From Paramagnetospirillum kuznetsovii (GTDB lineage Bacteria; Pseudomonadota; Alphaproteobacteria; Rhodospirillales; Magnetospirillaceae), in assembly GCF_003284725.1 (NCBI RefSeq), contig NZ_PGTO01000020.1:1-52221 (forward strand): DNA of 52,221 nt, read 5' to 3'. This document shows, piece by piece, positions 52,106 through 52,221 of this stretch. The notes beneath the pieces were generated by a model. That model was not told the DNA's origin, searched no databases, and saw only the letters and a program-made list of their open reading frames with translations. Numbering within the stretch: the stretch's first letter is position 1; each line of letters opens with the position of its first letter. Position numbers and translations under genes: made by a program.

Positions 52106-52221
52106 GACCTGCCGTGGAACTTTCATCCAGCCATGGGTAGAGTCCCGACTAAAGTTACGCCGTCTGGCGCGGGTTGAGCAATGGGGCCGGGCTCGGAGCC
52201 CCGGAGGGGCTTCGATTTCGG
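52105..52221 (+). mobile_element. Probable left end of an insertion sequence (runs off the window)
   Basis: Starting with tgacctgccgtggaac at about 52105, the sequence turns abruptly GC-rich and non-coding, with tandem short palindromes (ggctcggagccccggaggggc) as in leader regions of IS elements. The DUF262 signature is broken exactly here. No transposase is inside the window, and terminal repeats and target duplication cannot be checked, so the IS family is not assigned. Confidence 0.5.

Noticed and set aside
50387-52221. Second copy of the tRNA-Phe 3' end (att site)
   Set aside because: I looked for ggttcgattcc...gggcacca past the tRNA and found none in the window; a short inverted match (cgattccgcc) near 50440 is within the integrase coding region and too short.
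1-52221. Magnetosome (mam/mms) genes
   Set aside because: None of the characteristic proteins was recognised; the genus call rests on other features.

Overview
The window looks like a piece of a GC-rich alphaproteobacterial chromosome, most likely Magnetospirillum or a close Rhodospirillales relative. The support is an ALAS-type 5-aminolevulinate synthase, a COQ9 homologue divergent from rpsU, a fused 1146-residue indolepyruvate ferredoxin oxidoreductase, many chemoreceptors, and a Sox/flavocytochrome c sulfur module. No magnetosome gene is present, so the genus is an inference. Two AT-rich patches (about 3.5-4.8 kb, and from about 51.8 kb to 52.1 kb) stand out as probably acquired DNA.

Layout. 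0.2-3.5 kb: a thioredoxin/NHL protein, a secreted MetX-like hydrolase and a small GIY-YIG-like gene. 3.5-4.7 kb: an AT-rich pair of overlapping membrane-protein genes. 4.9-10.4 kb: a class III aminotransferase, hemA (ALAS), a degenerate EAL-like protein and a UDP-glucuronate epimerase. 10.6-17.7 kb: fused indolepyruvate oxidoreductase and a giant TPR/glycosyltransferase/FkbM protein. 17.7-22.7 kb: the PrkA-YeaH-SpoVR stress operon. 22.7-23.5 kb: gene-free, with a nested inverted repeat. 23.5-30.1 kb: a PhaB/FabG-type reductase, a tandem GNAT protein, a small secreted Cys protein, LysR, split iorA/iorB and a CheY-like protein. 30.1-34.5 kb: COQ9, rpsU, a NIT-domain chemoreceptor and two lipoproteins.

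34.9-39.8 kb is a co-directional sulfur-oxidation unit: a YeeE/YedE sulfur transporter, SoxY, SoxZ, a monoheme cytochrome, an FccB flavoprotein, a diheme cytochrome and a tetraheme NapC-type quinone-linked cytochrome. It reads as an electron path from reduced sulfur to periplasmic cytochromes and the membrane quinone pool. SoxXA, SoxB and SoxCD are not in the window.

39.8-46.0 kb is signalling and motility: a cytosolic CZB chemoreceptor, an RsbU/RsbW/RsbV-like partner-switching set, a PilZ protein, and the flagellar hook gene flgE behind a clear sigma-54 promoter. 46.0-50.2 kb holds a PLP aminotransferase carrying a hexanucleotide repeat, a gamma-glutamyltransferase-like lipoprotein that appears to lack its nucleophile, and a BepA-like protease. 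These last two start divergently with overlapping start codons.

50.3 kb to the end is the edge of an integrated element: tRNA-Phe(GAA) with its own promoter, an inward-facing tyrosine recombinase abutting its 3' side, then an AT-rich DUF262 gene cut exactly after Ile-Asp-Gly of its signature motif, probably by an insertion sequence that runs off the window.
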